Part shown: piece after piece, positions 1 through 9,815 of the stretch
How positions within the stretch are numbered: position 1 is the first letter of the stretch
Layout of the letters: every line of letters starts with the position of its first letter
Source: Cohnella mopanensis
Lineage (GTDB): Bacteria > Bacillota > Bacilli > Paenibacillales > Paenibacillaceae
Reading direction: 5' to 3'
DNA: 64,000 bases
Assembly: GCF_022352055.1 (NCBI RefSeq)
Contig: NZ_JAKRWM010000004.1
Coordinates: 62,001-126,000, forward strand
The notes under the pieces: model-generated
Told to the model about the DNA's origin: nothing
The model's input: only the letters and a program-made list of their open reading frames with translations
The model's database searches: none
Position numbers and translations under genes: made by a program

Positions 1-2
1 GA

Positions 3-578
3 TTCCAGTCCGTCATGTTTGACGGCTCGGCTCTCTCTTTTGAAGAGAATACGGCGTGGACACGCAAAGTGGTCGAGGTGGCGCGCGCGCTGAACATAGG
101 CTCGGAAGGCGAAATCGGCAAAATCGGAGGTACCGAGGATGATATCACCGTAGCGGAGGAAGATGCGATGATCACCTCTGTTCATGAAGCTGTCTCCTTT
201 GTTGAAGCGACGGATGTGGACTACTTAGCGGTATCGATAGGTACAGCGCATGGCATGTATAAGAAACCTCCTAAGCTTGCATTGGATCGGTTGAAGGAAA
301 TTAGCGAAGCCGTGAATCGGCCGATTGTGCTGCATGGAGGATCGGATGTGCCGGATGAGCAAATCCGTCAAGCGATTGCACAGGGCATCGCCAAAATCAA
401 CGTGGATACAGAGCTAAGACAAACCTTCACGCTTGGCATGCAGGACATTCTCGACGCCGATCGCGAAGAATATCACCTAGCGGTTTCTCTCGGCAAAGGC
501 AGAGAGAGAATGAAGCTGAAGGTGCAGGAGAAAATCCGTTTGTTTGGCAGCGCGGGGAAATCCAAAGAATTCGCTTAA
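3..578 (+). CDS. Class II fructose-bisphosphate/ketose-bisphosphate aldolase (3' part, cut by window edge)
   Basis: The reading frame is open from the left edge of the window, so the N-terminus lies outside. The visible 190 or so residues carry the C-terminal half of the zinc-dependent class II aldolase fold. They include a VMFDGSALSFEEN segment, the zinc-ligand region GTAHGMYK, and the phosphate-binding stretches VLHGGSDVP and INVDTELR. These enzymes split a ketose 1,6-bisphosphate (or a related sugar phosphate such as the inositol intermediate handled by IolJ) into dihydroxyacetone phosphate plus an aldehyde. The gene is followed after about 50 bases by an aldehyde dehydrogenase and then a transporter. 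The aldehyde product may therefore be oxidised next, and this copy may serve a catabolic route rather than core glycolysis. That pathway idea is inference; the family call is secure. Confidence 0.88.
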   Translation, partial: FQSVMFDGSALSFEENTAWTRKVVEVARALNIGSEGEIGKIGGTEDDITVAEEDAMITSVHEAVSFVEATDVDYLAVSIGTAHGMYKKPPKLALDRLKEISEAVNRPIVLHGGSDVPDEQIRQAIAQGIAKINVDTELRQTFTLGMQDILDADREEYHLAVSLGKGRERMKLKVQEKIRLFGSAGKSKEFA

Positions 579-626
579 CTAAAGACTTAAAGATAGTGAT
601 GTTACTATGAATTTGAGGTGATCTTT

Positions 627-2048
627 ATGCATCAAACCTATGGAATATGGATAAATGGAAGCTGGGAGCAGACGTCTCGGACGATGGATGTCTTGGATAA
701 ATATACGCAACAGAAAGTAACTACCATTGCCGTTGCGGAAGAGCAACATATTACCCGGATGGTTGAATGCGCGCAGGATGCGTTGCGTAAGCCTTTCGGC
801 AGCTATGATCGGTATAAAGTTTTGTCGAAAGCAGCAGAGTTACTTGTGCAACGAAGAGAACAATTTGCTGGGGTGCTTGTGAAAGAAGTCGGCAAGCCCA
901 TTAGAGATTCGCTAGGCGAGGTTGACCGGGCTGCGCAAACGTTATTGATTTCTGCCGAGGAAGCGAAACGGATTCATGGGGAAGGCGTACCGGTTGAGGC
1001 GGCTCCCGGATCGGAGAATCGAATGGCCTTCTCCATTCGGGTTCCTGTCGGCATAATTGCGGCGATTACGCCATTTAACGTTCCATTGAATCTAGTGTGT
1101 CACAAAGTTGGACCTGCGTTAGCGGCGGGAAATGCGGTCATCTTGAAGCCTTCGGAGGTAACGCCGACAGTATCGTTGCTATTGGCTGAGCTATTCGCAG
1201 AAGCGGGCTTGCCATCAGGCCGTCTAAACGTAGCTACCGGATTCGGGCCGGAAATCGGCGCCTGGCTTGTCGCTAACCCGTTAGTGCGCATGTTCTCGTT
1301 TACGGGAAGCGTAAGGGTAGGCGAATGGCTACGGCAGCATGCAGGAGTTCGTAAAGTGGCATTAGAGCTAGGCAACAACTCTGCCAATATCGTACACAAG
1401 GATTGCAATCTGGACCAAGCGGTTGAGATGATCGCAACAAAAGCGTTTAATAACGCGGGCCAAGTTTGTATATCCGTTCAAAGGGTATTCGTACATGAAA
1501 AGATCAAGCAAGAATTTCTTTCTAAACTGATCGAACGCACCAGGCGCCTAATCGTCGGTAATCCGCAAGAGGAGAAAACCGATATCGGTCCTATGATCAG
1601 CCTGCGGGAAGCGGAGAGAGTCGAAAGCTGGGTGCGGGAAGCGGTGATCGAAGGAGCATCCCTTGCGATCGGTGGGAAGCGGGAAGGTTCTGTTTATTAT
1701 CCGACGATCTTAACTAACGTGAAGCCGACGATGAAAGTGTACTCCATGGAGGTATTTGGACCAGTCGTTGCTATAGACACTTACAGTGAGGAAAATGAAG
1801 TCATTGCCAAGGTGAACGATTCCGATTATGGGCTTCAGGCCGGTTTATTCACTTCTGATCTCGGATTTGCCATGAAGGCGGCAAGAGAGCTCGAAGTTGG
1901 CGGCTTGATAATTAACGATGCTTCCGCTTATCGCGTCGATCAAATGCCTTATGGCGGTGTTAAGAACAGCGGTACGGGCAAAGAAGGGCCTTCATATGCA
2001 ATAGAGGAAATGACGGAAGAGCGGCTTATCGTCATGAATCTGGTCTAA
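627..2048 (+). CDS. NAD(P)-dependent aldehyde dehydrogenase
   Basis: A full-length aldehyde dehydrogenase superfamily protein of about 473 residues. It oxidises an aldehyde to the acid with NAD(P)+ in the cytoplasm. The catalytic cysteine lies in FNNAGQVC (about C281) and the general base in ALELGNN (about E247), with the family's usual spacing of 34 residues. The coenzyme-binding FTGSVRVGEW stretch and a C-terminal PYGGVKNSG motif are present. I chose ATG 627 over an in-frame GTG at 618 because GAGGTG at 615-620 sits at ideal distance from 627 and would overlap a start at 618. The sequence resembles the lactaldehyde/phosphonoacetaldehyde/sulfolactaldehyde-type branch, but the substrate cannot be read from sequence. 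It is probably co-transcribed with the aldolase upstream and the transporter downstream. Confidence 0.9.
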   Translation: MHQTYGIWINGSWEQTSRTMDVLDKYTQQKVTTIAVAEEQHITRMVECAQDALRKPFGSYDRYKVLSKAAELLVQRREQFAGVLVKEVGKPIRDSLGEVDRAAQTLLISAEEAKRIHGEGVPVEAAPGSENRMAFSIRVPVGIIAAITPFNVPLNLVCHKVGPALAAGNAVILKPSEVTPTVSLLLAELFAEAGLPSGRLNVATGFGPEIGAWLVANPLVRMFSFTGSVRVGEWLRQHAGVRKVALELGNNSANIVHKDCNLDQAVEMIATKAFNNAGQVCISVQRVFVHEKIKQEFLSKLIERTRRLIVGNPQEEKTDIGPMISLREAERVESWVREAVIEGASLAIGGKREGSVYYPTILTNVKPTMKVYSMEVFGPVVAIDTYSEENEVIAKVNDSDYGLQAGLFTSDLGFAMKAARELEVGGLIINDASAYRVDQMPYGGVKNSGTGKEGPSYAIEEMTEERLIVMNLV

Positions 2049-2061
2049 GGGGACGTAATTG

Positions 2062-3060
2062 ATGCCATTGCTGCGCAGGACGAACTCTTTGCTGGATAAA
2101 TGGATTTTTCTACTTATGCCTGCATTGATCTTCATCGGCATATTGAGCGGTCAAGGGCTTGCGGTTCTATCATCTAATATAACTCCCTACCTGTTCATGT
2201 TGTTAACCTTTATTTCAACTCTAAAGGCGGATTATCGATCTTTTGGGAGCGTGTTTCGCAAGCCGGTTCAGTTCTGCCTTTTCCTTGTCGTTATTCAATT
2301 GTTCCTTCCTTGGTTGGTATGGAGGGCAGCCGAAGCTGTATTCGTAACCGAACCGGATTTAGCAATCGGGATAACGATATGTGTTCTGCTCCCGATGGGT
2401 GTCACTTCGATTTTCTGGGTTTCTTATAATAAAGGAAATATGGAATCGATCGTTGCTTTTGTAACATTGAATACATTTCTAAGCCCATTCATCGTACCAG
2501 CATCTTTCGCGGTGGTATTAAGCTCACATATTAGTTTGGACAGCGGGAGTTTAATGATGAGCTTAGTCAAGCTTGTTTTAATACCAGCCGGGCTTGGTTT
2601 GGCTGTAGGGGAGAGGCTTAGAAGAAATAAGGTTTCCAATGGATTTGAGACTGGATCCGCTCTCTCAAGCAAAGCTTGCCTGTTCGCCATTGTGTTGTTG
2701 AATGCTGCGGCAATATCCGGGCAACTGGATGTTCTGGGCGAGCATATCGTTAAACTGATGATTGCGATCTTCCTTGTAATGGTACTGGGGTATATGGCGA
2801 GTTATGCATTAAGTACTTGGTTTAGTCCAGAACGGGGTACTCAAATTGCTATTTCATATGCCGGGGGAGTGAGGAATTACACGGTCGGCGTTGTGTTGGC
2901 GGCAGCATACTTCTCGCCGATCGTCGGAATTCCAGTGTTGCTTGCCATGCTGTTGCAACACCCGTTAGCGATGTTATTTGTTTATTTTTTTAGAATTGTA
3001 TTTTATGGTATCGATAGCAGATCTCGATCACTCTCAACTAAGAAAGAACCGTCTCGTTAA
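2062..3060 (+). CDS. BASS-family (bile acid:Na+ symporter-like) permease
   Basis: A polytopic inner-membrane protein of about 332 residues with eight to ten hydrophobic segments. The pattern resembles the bile acid:sodium symporter (BASS) superfamily, which imports or exports small organic anions with sodium. The second half has the family's Gly-rich helix (SYAGGVRNYTVGVVLAA), similar to the NxTxG-containing crossing region. It starts 13 bases after the dehydrogenase stop, behind AAGGGG, so it is likely the last gene of an aldolase-dehydrogenase-transporter operon. ATG 2062 is preferred over the adjacent TTG at 2059. A role in taking up the substrate, or releasing the acid end-product, of the same pathway is plausible but inferred. 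No obvious intrinsic terminator follows immediately. Confidence 0.75.
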   Translation: MPLLRRTNSLLDKWIFLLMPALIFIGILSGQGLAVLSSNITPYLFMLLTFISTLKADYRSFGSVFRKPVQFCLFLVVIQLFLPWLVWRAAEAVFVTEPDLAIGITICVLLPMGVTSIFWVSYNKGNMESIVAFVTLNTFLSPFIVPASFAVVLSSHISLDSGSLMMSLVKLVLIPAGLGLAVGERLRRNKVSNGFETGSALSSKACLFAIVLLNAAAISGQLDVLGEHIVKLMIAIFLVMVLGYMASYALSTWFSPERGTQIAISYAGGVRNYTVGVVLAAAYFSPIVGIPVLLAMLLQHPLAMLFVYFFRIVFYGIDSRSRSLSTKKEPSR

Positions 3061-3100
3061 GTTGTGGGAAGCGGTTTGACCTGCACAGGAAAGCACGAAT

Positions 3101-3166
3101 GAACACCCCTCTCGCACGCAGGAGTCTTCCCTTTGGAAGCTAACAGCGATTGTGATGGGGGTGTTC
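3101..3166 (+). other. Structured intergenic element (9-bp stem with inner hairpin)
   Basis: GAACACCCC (3101-3109) pairs perfectly with GGGGTGTTC (3158-3166). An inner hairpin, CTTCC-CTTT-GGAAG (3126-3139), is enclosed, and a further GGAGAT/ATCTCC pair follows near 3175-3193. There is no U-run after the outer stem, so it is not a simple terminator. It lies 130 bases upstream of the next gene and could be a 5'-leader structure. I do not recognise a known riboswitch. Confidence 0.35.
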
Positions 3167-3298
3167 GTCATACAGGAGATCTACGAGAATCTCCCATTCA
3201 AGCTATCTACCCTTAGAAGCAGATGAACCCTATGAATGTTTCTAGATAGGTTTGCCCATACTAAAAGCTATGAAAACCTTATAGCAGGAGGTATCGGG

Positions 3299-3994
3299 AT
3301 GTTTAAGTGGGTAAGCTGGGTGGTCCGGATGGGAGCGACAGCATTGCTGCTCAGCTTCTTGTGCATATGGACGACGGGTTATATCGTGAACAGCTACATG
3401 GAAACGGTAGTTAAGCAGCTAGATTTGCCGATAGAAATTCAACCGATAGCGTTATCGGGGGTATGGGGGACATTATGGGGCGCGGATAAGCAACCGAAGA
3501 AAGAAGTTCAAGAAGAAGCAAGTCAAAGCCCCTCTGGAAATAACGTGGATGAACCTCGGCATACGCAAGCGAGTGGAGAGCTAGGGGGCGAATCGTCATC
3601 CGATGAGTCTTCGGGCGACGGAAATCCGGTAACCGATCCGGTTACGAATAAAGGCCAAGAGATACAACCGAATGGTGAAGCAAGCCCTAGTCCAGGTCCC
3701 GCACCGGAGGGTAACTTGGAAGAGGATGGCACCGTTCCCGTGTTCAACGGTGAAGCCGCAATAGGACAATTGACCGACTCGGAAAGACAGAAGCTGTATG
3801 CCATGGTCGTATCGAAGCTCAGTCAGGAACAGCTAAAACAGCTATCGGATTCCTTGCAGGGAGGATTAACTTCGGAGGAGCTAGCAAGCGTAAAGGGGAT
3901 GCTTAAAGCCGCCTTAACCGACGAGGAGTATGCCCAAATGATGGAAGTTCTCGAAGGGACTAAGAAGTCGGAGCAAGATGTGATTCCAGACTAA
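3299..3994 (+). CDS. Membrane-anchored protein of unknown function
   Basis: About 231 residues. The start is ATG 3299, directly served by AGGAGG at 3286-3291; an upstream in-frame ATG at 3236 lacks a ribosome site. Residues about 9-31 form a single hydrophobic segment with a short basic N-terminus, so this is an N-terminal anchor or uncleaved signal. A long acidic, Ser/Pro/Gly-rich, low-complexity linker follows (about residues 60-160). The C-terminal 65 residues are helical (LTDSERQKLYAMVVSKL and later LTDEEYAQMMEVL). No family is recognised. It sits immediately upstream of a cell-wall hydrolase and the walRK operon but has its own terminator. A role at the cell envelope fits the topology and is only inference. 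Confidence 0.7.
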   Translation: MFKWVSWVVRMGATALLLSFLCIWTTGYIVNSYMETVVKQLDLPIEIQPIALSGVWGTLWGADKQPKKEVQEEASQSPSGNNVDEPRHTQASGELGGESSSDESSGDGNPVTDPVTNKGQEIQPNGEASPSPGPAPEGNLEEDGTVPVFNGEAAIGQLTDSERQKLYAMVVSKLSQEQLKQLSDSLQGGLTSEELASVKGMLKAALTDEEYAQMMEVLEGTKKSEQDVIPD

Positions 3995-4016
3995 ATAAAA
4001 CGCTTACATTAACACA

Positions 4017-4048
4017 AGCCACCGGGCAAGTAAACCGGTGGCTCTTTC
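4017..4048 (+). terminator. Rho-independent terminator
   Basis: AGCCACCGG / CCGGTGGCT stem (9 bp) with a 9-base loop, followed by a T-rich stretch, directly behind the membrane-anchored protein gene. Confidence 0.8.
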
Positions 4049-4079
4049 CATTTTTCATAATTCTAATCCGCTCAAAAGG

Positions 4080-4109
4080 TTGATAGATTTGTCAGACCTA
4101 TGCTAAAGT
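4080..4109 (+). promoter_or_regulatory. Putative sigma-A promoter of the M23 peptidase gene
   Basis: TTGATA (4080-4085) and TAAAGT (4104-4109) separated by 18 bases, just downstream of a terminator and about 65 bases before the peptidase start. Confidence 0.4.
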
Positions 4110-4172
4110 GAGGTACAAGCTTTGCCAAAACCGGGAAAAAGAATATCGAAAGCAAGGGAAAAGGAGAAGATC

Positions 4173-5750
4173 ATGGCCGTTTTCAGGGGAATGGATCGAA
4201 TCCGGAAAATGATTACCGCTACGCGGCAAACCTTCCGGCATGTTCGGTTCACGCAATTGAAAGGGAAGACTCAATCCGATAATCCGACGCACTCTATTCT
4301 AAGCAATCTACTTCAACATTACCGCCAACCTCTTGTTATAACCTTATGCGGAGTTGCCGCAGTGGTCGCGGTAGGTATCGGCGGACATAAATATGTGCAA
4401 GCCCATAGCGTAGAATATTATAACGTTCTTCTAGAAGGGAAACCGATAGGAGAGATTAGCAGCGAGGAGAAGGTCGAGCAATTACTTGCCGCTAAAGCTC
4501 TAGAGCTCGAGAATGCAGATACACCCGTACGCCATGTGTTGGATGCGAATCAGGTCACCTTCACGTCTGAAAGGGCTTACATGAAGAAGACCGACGACGA
4601 AGCGACGCTGACTCGTCTCGAAGGCATGCTCCACACCCATTCTATCGGTGTCAAGCTCATTGTCGACGGCGAGGAAGTGGGTGTCGTCCGGGACGAGCTA
4701 ACAGCCAAGAAGGTGTTGCAGCGCGTGAAGAATAAGTACGCGCCGGCCAGGCTCATCGCCAAGAATGCCGCGACCGAAGTACAGTCCTTATCCTTGAAGG
4801 CAACTCCGGCGGTAGCTGCATCTACCGAAGAAGATAAACCGCAGCGAATGATTACGTCGGTCAGCTTCGTAGAAGAGGTCCAGATGGTCGCGTCCGATCT
4901 GAGCGACGACGTGAAGCTGTCGGACCCGGAGGAACTGTTCGCCACGCTTACGGAGGGTGAACCGATTCCTAGGAAGTATACAGTGAAGCAGGGCGATTGC
5001 ATCGGATGCATTGCCTCGAAGCTCGATATTAGCGAGGAGCTTATATACCAGAACAACAAATGGATCAAGAACGACAGCATACATATCGGGGACGTCTTGG
5101 ATCTGTCCGAGGAAGAGCCGCCGATCTTGAACGTGAATTCCGAAGAGCAAGTGACGGAGATCGAAGTTATTGAACCGCCGATCGAATACCAGAAGAGCGA
5201 GTCTATGAAGCTGGGGCAGCAGAAGGTGCTTCATGAAGGTTCGGAAGGCAAGCAACAAGTCACATACAAGTTGGTCAAGCGCAACGGTTCGCTTATCGAA
5301 GAAGAGCAAATTGCCAAGAAAGTGTTAGTGGCTCCGGTCGCGACCGTTATTCTCAAAGGAACGAAGGTCATTCGCGGCGAAGGCTCAGGTAAATTCTCTT
5401 GGCCGGTGCTAGGCGCTCGCATCTCAAGCTATCAAGGCGCAAGATGGGGACGGTTGCACAAAGGCATCGACATCACCGGGAAGAAAAACATACTAGCCGC
5501 GGACGAAGGCGTAATCGAGTTTGCCGGTTACAAATCAGGCGGATTAGGAAACGCAATTATTATTAACCATAATAATGGATTCAAAACCGTTTACGGCCAT
5601 ATGAAGAGCGTTAATGTTAAGAAAGGCCAGATCGTAGAGAAGGGCGATGTCATCGGCATCATGGGCAGCACGGGGCGTTCAACCGGAACCCATCTGCACT
5701 TCGAAGTGTATTTGAACGGCAATTTAAAGAATCCTACAAGTTACTTATAA
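4173..5750 (+). CDS. M23-family peptidoglycan endopeptidase with LysM and G5 domains
   Basis: A secreted or membrane-tethered murein hydrolase of about 525 residues. After a basic N-terminus and one hydrophobic segment (about residues 60-80) come an alpha/beta region and a LysM domain ([16 protein letters not shown], peptidoglycan binding). A G5 domain follows ([18 protein letters not shown]). The C-terminal M23 metallopeptidase domain has the zinc ligands in HKGIDI and HLHFEV, plus YGHM. It cuts peptide cross-bridges in the cell wall. ATG 4173 with AAGGAG at 4161-4166 is favoured over TTG 4122, which also has a usable site. An unusual CIGC in the LysM domain may form a disulfide. It lies just upstream of walRK, the regulator of cell-wall hydrolases, but a terminator separates them. 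Confidence 0.88.
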   Translation: MAVFRGMDRIRKMITATRQTFRHVRFTQLKGKTQSDNPTHSILSNLLQHYRQPLVITLCGVAAVVAVGIGGHKYVQAHSVEYYNVLLEGKPIGEISSEEKVEQLLAAKALELENADTPVRHVLDANQVTFTSERAYMKKTDDEATLTRLEGMLHTHSIGVKLIVDGEEVGVVRDELTAKKVLQRVKNKYAPARLIAKNAATEVQSLSLKATPAVAASTEEDKPQRMITSVSFVEEVQMVASDLSDDVKLSDPEELFATLTEGEPIPRKYTVKQGDCIGCIASKLDISEELIYQNNKWIKNDSIHIGDVLDLSEEEPPILNVNSEEQVTEIEVIEPPIEYQKSESMKLGQQKVLHEGSEGKQQVTYKLVKRNGSLIEEEQIAKKVLVAPVATVILKGTKVIRGEGSGKFSWPVLGARISSYQGARWGRLHKGIDITGKKNILAADEGVIEFAGYKSGGLGNAIIINHNNGFKTVYGHMKSVNVKKGQIVEKGDVIGIMGSTGRSTGTHLHFEVYLNGNLKNPTSYL

Positions 5751-5755
5751 TGAAG

Positions 5756-5799
5756 AAAGCTTTCCCTAGGGTCCGAATGGGCTTGGGAAAGCTTTTTTT
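5756..5799 (+). terminator. Rho-independent terminator
   Basis: AAAGCTTTCCC (5756-5766) pairs with GGGAAAGCTTT (5785-5795) and continues into a run of T, ending the M23 peptidase transcript just before walR. Confidence 0.9.
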
Positions 5800-5824
5800 G
5801 TATGAGGAATCCCATGAAACGCCA

Positions 5825-5853
5825 TTGGGGTCTTGTCCGCGTTATGGTAAGAT
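5825..5853 (+). promoter_or_regulatory. Putative promoter of the wal operon
   Basis: TTGGGG (5825-5830), 17 bases, TAAGAT (5848-5853), between the upstream terminator and the walR ribosome site. The match is moderate. Confidence 0.4.
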
Positions 5854-5896
5854 AAACTATAGATTAGCTTCCGAGAAGCGGGAGGCGGTGACGCAT

Positions 5897-6637
5897 ATGT
5901 TGGGTAAGATTCTGGTCGTCGACGATGAGCGGCCGATTGCGGATATTCTGAAGTTCAATCTTGAAAAAGAGGGCTACGAGGTCGTGTGCGCATTCGATGG
6001 CGAGGCGGCTGTTCGGCTTGCGTTCGAAGAGGAGCCGGACTTGATCCTGCTCGATCTGATGCTCCCGATCAAAGATGGCATGGACGTATGCCGCGAGGTG
6101 CGGACGCGATTGTCCACGCCTATTATTATGTTAACGGCCAAGGACAACGAAATCGATAAGGTGCTGGGGCTAGAGCTTGGCGCGGACGATTACGTAACGA
6201 AGCCGTTCGGCACGCGGGAGCTGTTAGCCCGGGTTAAGGCACATCTGCGCCGCCAGCGCAAGGTAGAGCCTACCCGCGCGGACGAGGAAGCGAAGCCGGA
6301 AGACGAGCGGCAAGGCTTGAAATTATTCAATCTTTTTATCGATACGGACATGTATGTTGTTTATAAGAACAATCAACCGCTCGATCTCACCCATCGGGAA
6401 TTCGAGCTCGTTCATTATTTGGCGAAGAATAGCGGCAAGGTTATGACTCGCGAGCATTTGCTGCAAGCCGTATGGGGATTCGAATATTTCGGAGACGTGA
6501 GGACGGTGGACGTAACGATTCGCCGGCTCCGGGAGAAACTTGAGGACGATCCAAGCCGTCCGGAGATCATTATGACCAGACGCGGCCTTGGTTATTTGGT
6601 GCGCAATCCGAAGATGACGGGCGGTCATTACGGATGA
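5897..6637 (+). CDS. walR: Response regulator WalR (YycF), OmpR family
   Basis: A 246-residue response regulator, the DNA-binding partner of WalK in the essential cell-wall homeostasis system of low-GC Gram-positives. The receiver domain has the acidic pocket DD at 9-10, phospho-acceptor D53 (ILLDLMLP), T80 and K102. The C-terminal winged helix carries the WalR hallmark [19 protein letters not shown] and ends TRRGLGYLV. The inter-domain linker (about residues 124-142) is acidic and longer than in Bacillus. The start is ATG 5897 behind GGGAGG; the frame extends upstream to 5750, but that part encodes the terminator. It overlaps walK by 4 bases (ATGA), so the two are translationally coupled. 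Confidence 0.96.
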   Translation: MLGKILVVDDERPIADILKFNLEKEGYEVVCAFDGEAAVRLAFEEEPDLILLDLMLPIKDGMDVCREVRTRLSTPIIMLTAKDNEIDKVLGLELGADDYVTKPFGTRELLARVKAHLRRQRKVEPTRADEEAKPEDERQGLKLFNLFIDTDMYVVYKNNQPLDLTHREFELVHYLAKNSGKVMTREHLLQAVWGFEYFGDVRTVDVTIRRLREKLEDDPSRPEIIMTRRGLGYLVRNPKMTGGHYG

Positions 6638-8457
6638 GAGGCGTTCGCTTGTTCCGCAGCATTCAGATTAAGCTGATTATGATGGTGCTGCTGCTCATCT
6701 TGATCGCGGTTCAGTTGATCGGGGTGTACTTCATCAGCACGATGAAGAATTCCTTGATCAATTCCTTCACGGACAATTTAAATAGGCAAGCCAATCTGTT
6801 GACGACTTTCTTATCCGAGTCTTTCGACAGTAAGGATGCGAACGCTCAAGCGAGTACCGAAGCGATGTTGAGCGCGCTTGTCAGAAACTTCGATACGATT
6901 AGCGGCGCGCAAATAGAAGTTCTCGATGCGGGTGGTAAAGTGCTCGCTACTTCTAAGCAGACGCAACAATCGTATATCGGACGCAAGAATACGTCATTGC
7001 TCGTCAGCCGAGCCCTTCAAGGGGTTCGGGATAACGAAGAAGAAATTATAGACGAGGATAATACTCGGAGTAAGATCATTGCCAAGTCGGTATTCAGTAA
7101 CGGCAAGATCGTTGGGGCGATCTACATCGTCGCTTCGATGAAAGATCTGTACCAGACGATGGAAGGCATTAACCGCATATTCGTATCGGCGACGTTAATC
7201 GCGTTAGGGCTCACTGCCATTCTGGGCGTACTGCTCGCGGGCACGATCACTTCCCCGATCAAGGCGTTAACCCGTCAGGCTACCGCGGTGGCGGAAGGCC
7301 GGTTCGACGAACGGGTTCCCGTATTCGGCAAGGATGAGATCGGCCAGCTTAGCGTCGCCTTCAACGATATGACTGACCGTCTTAGCGACGCGCTGTCGAT
7401 TAATGAGGAGGAGAAGGAGAAGCTGGCTTCGATTCTCTCCAATATGAGCGATGGCGTCTTGGCTACCGATGAATTGGGACGGGTAATCGTTACGAATCGG
7501 AGGGCACGGGGAATGCTGGGATTCACGGAGCTGGAGGATGGAATCACGCTATCCGAAGCGCTAGGCATTGAGAAGGCCCCGATCGCGGACACCCTTGATG
7601 GGAACGAATCATCCCTGCTGCTTAATCGGGTTGACGTTCAAGACGAGGATCTGGTGTTCCGGGTTACGCTTACTCCGATTCGCAGAAGAGACAAGGGAGT
7701 CGCCGGTGCGATTGCGGTGCTTCAGGACGTTACGGAGATGGAGAAATTGGAGCAATCCAGGCGGGAGTTCGTGGCGAACGTATCCCATGAACTACGAACG
7801 CCGTTGACGACCATCAAGAGCTATGCCGAAGCACTGGATGACGGAGCTCTCGATGAGCCGCCGCTTGCGGACCGTTTCGTTGGCGTTATTCGCAGCGAGA
7901 CGGAGCGGATGATCAGGCTTGTGACGGACCTGCTGCATTTGTCACGGTTCGATTCCAGGCGCAATCAACTTCGTAGGCAGAAGACCGATTTAACGGAGAT
8001 GCTCGAAGAGGTCGTGGACCGCTTTTCTTTCCAGTTGCGGCAGAAGGCCATTACCGTTTCCGTTAAAGTAGATAACGCGCAGAAGACAGCATGGCTAGAT
8101 CGAGACGGAATTGACCAAGTGCTGGATAATCTCGTTTCCAATGCCATTAAATATACGCTAGACGGAGGTTCTATTGATATCTCTGCGAAGGGCAACGAAG
8201 CAGGACAGCTGGCGATAACGATTAAGGATACCGGAATTGGTATTCCGAAGAAGGATCTCAACCGGATTTTCGAGCGCTTCTACAGGGTGGATAAAGCCCG
8301 CTCGCGGAATATGGGGGGCACGGGACTCGGATTGTCGATTGCCCGGGAAATCGTCAGGGCGCACGGAGGTTCGATTATGCTTGAGTCGGAATCGAATGTG
8401 GGTACCGTCGTAACGGTACTGCTGCCGATCTTGTCGGAAGGAAGTGAGCCCGCGTGA
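6634..8457 (+). CDS. walK: Sensor histidine kinase WalK (YycG)
   Basis: A 607-residue membrane kinase that senses cell-wall status and phosphorylates WalR. In order: TM1 (about 13-34), an extracytoplasmic Cache/PDC-like domain (about 35-182), TM2 (about 184-206), HAMP (about 207-258), a PAS domain (about 265-370), HisKA with the phospho-histidine at H385 in [12 protein letters not shown], and HATPase_c with N-box NAIKYT, DTGIGIP and GGTGLGLSI. This matches the WalK architecture with a large external loop. Its partners YycH and YycI follow in the same operon, each overlapping or close behind, as in Bacillus. Confidence 0.96.
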   Translation: MRGVRLFRSIQIKLIMMVLLLILIAVQLIGVYFISTMKNSLINSFTDNLNRQANLLTTFLSESFDSKDANAQASTEAMLSALVRNFDTISGAQIEVLDAGGKVLATSKQTQQSYIGRKNTSLLVSRALQGVRDNEEEIIDEDNTRSKIIAKSVFSNGKIVGAIYIVASMKDLYQTMEGINRIFVSATLIALGLTAILGVLLAGTITSPIKALTRQATAVAEGRFDERVPVFGKDEIGQLSVAFNDMTDRLSDALSINEEEKEKLASILSNMSDGVLATDELGRVIVTNRRARGMLGFTELEDGITLSEALGIEKAPIADTLDGNESSLLLNRVDVQDEDLVFRVTLTPIRRRDKGVAGAIAVLQDVTEMEKLEQSRREFVANVSHELRTPLTTIKSYAEALDDGALDEPPLADRFVGVIRSETERMIRLVTDLLHLSRFDSRRNQLRRQKTDLTEMLEEVVDRFSFQLRQKAITVSVKVDNAQKTAWLDRDGIDQVLDNLVSNAIKYTLDGGSIDISAKGNEAGQLAITIKDTGIGIPKKDLNRIFERFYRVDKARSRNMGGTGLGLSIAREIVRAHGGSIMLESESNVGTVVTVLLPILSEGSEPA

Positions 8458-9776
8458 TCGAGAAAGCAAAATCGGTTCTTCTCTTTCTTCTTGTCGTTAT
8501 CAGCCTTGTCCAAAGCTACTCTCTGGCTTATAGCAAACCGTACTTGGAAGCCAAAGTGAAGACCGAACAGGATTACGTGAAGACGGAGCCGCTCGGCACG
8601 GAATTGTCGGTAGATAACATGATCTTCCCGGAGATGCTCGTGCTGCATCTCGGGAACGACAAGCATACGGTGTTCTATCCGAGCACGCGCCCTTACTACG
8701 AATTAATTCTGACGAAATTGAAGATTCGCGAGTTCAAGGGGATGCAGCGCGCTCCCGTAAATTCCGTCGATTGGGAGCAAATTCGGCAAGAGTACCAAGG
8801 AGTGGAGCTGCGGTTCGGGCGCCCGATCCCGTTCGAGTTGCTGCAGAAGGAGAAAGGATTTAAGATCGACAGCGACTTTCTGTTCTTCGGGGATTCCATC
8901 GATCGAATCTGGATCTATACGAATAAAGCCCGCGAGGAAGTAAGAACGTATTTCTTCAGCTCTGACGGCCGTTACGTGTATGAAGCTCAACGGGCGGATT
9001 TGACGATCGGCGATGTCGAGGGTTACGTCGGTTTCGGGCAATATTGGGATCCTTATACGACCGTGGACGGCAATCTCTATCTTCCCGAGAAACCGGTGAC
9101 AAGGCTGCTTGAGCTAGACGTCGCGTTCGATCGGTACACTACGGAACAGATGGTGGACAATTTATTTTTCGATCCGGCGATCACGAGAACGATTCAAGAC
9201 AGCAAAACGGGGCCGCAATTTTATACCGATGGCAAAATAGGACTGAAAGTAGAGCAGGGCGGAACATGGCTCTCCTATACGAATCCTGTGGCGCCAACGG
9301 ACGGGGAAAGCGATCTTGTCGATAACGTTATGGCCGCCATTAGCTTCGTGAATCAACATGGCGGCTGGAACGGGAAGCATCAGTTCGTTAAGGAGGCTAG
9401 ATCGGAGACGGGAAGCTCCGTCATCCGCTTCAGGCAATATTACAGAGATATTCCCGTTGTATCAAGCAACGCGACCAACTTCGGGTTCATGCAGTTAACG
9501 TTGCAGCAAGGGGTTGTTTCTTCCTATAACCGGTCGATGGTGATTCTTGAGAAAGAAGTCTCTAACAAGAGCAACAGACAGCTTCCGGGCGGCGATTCGT
9601 TGCGGGTAATCCTTAACGGTATGGATTCGAACGGGCGGAATATCGAAGCTTTATTCCCGGCCTATCGGCCGGTTATGAAGGACGACAAGGTTACATTGAG
9701 CCCTGTTTGGGCGGCAAGGTTATTCAGCGGCGAAGTTGTCATCGTATCGGATTCAAGTCCGGTCATCGTGAGTTAG
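8454..9776 (+). CDS. yycH: WalRK accessory membrane protein YycH (WalH)
   Basis: A 440-residue protein with one N-terminal hydrophobic segment (about residues 7-27) and a large extracytoplasmic domain. The layout, length and position directly after walK identify YycH. In Bacillus it contacts WalK through its transmembrane helix and, together with YycI, modulates kinase activity. It begins with GTG overlapping the walK stop by 4 bases (GTGA). Sequence conservation in this family is low, so the call rests on synteny plus topology. It should be co-transcribed and translationally coupled with walK. Confidence 0.9.
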   Translation: MIEKAKSVLLFLLVVISLVQSYSLAYSKPYLEAKVKTEQDYVKTEPLGTELSVDNMIFPEMLVLHLGNDKHTVFYPSTRPYYELILTKLKIREFKGMQRAPVNSVDWEQIRQEYQGVELRFGRPIPFELLQKEKGFKIDSDFLFFGDSIDRIWIYTNKAREEVRTYFFSSDGRYVYEAQRADLTIGDVEGYVGFGQYWDPYTTVDGNLYLPEKPVTRLLELDVAFDRYTTEQMVDNLFFDPAITRTIQDSKTGPQFYTDGKIGLKVEQGGTWLSYTNPVAPTDGESDLVDNVMAAISFVNQHGGWNGKHQFVKEARSETGSSVIRFRQYYRDIPVVSSNATNFGFMQLTLQQGVVSSYNRSMVILEKEVSNKSNRQLPGGDSLRVILNGMDSNGRNIEALFPAYRPVMKDDKVTLSPVWAARLFSGEVVIVSDSSPVIVS

Positions 9777-9815
9777 ATAATACCGATAAGACTTAAGTTA
9801 GGGAGGAGGCGCGGG

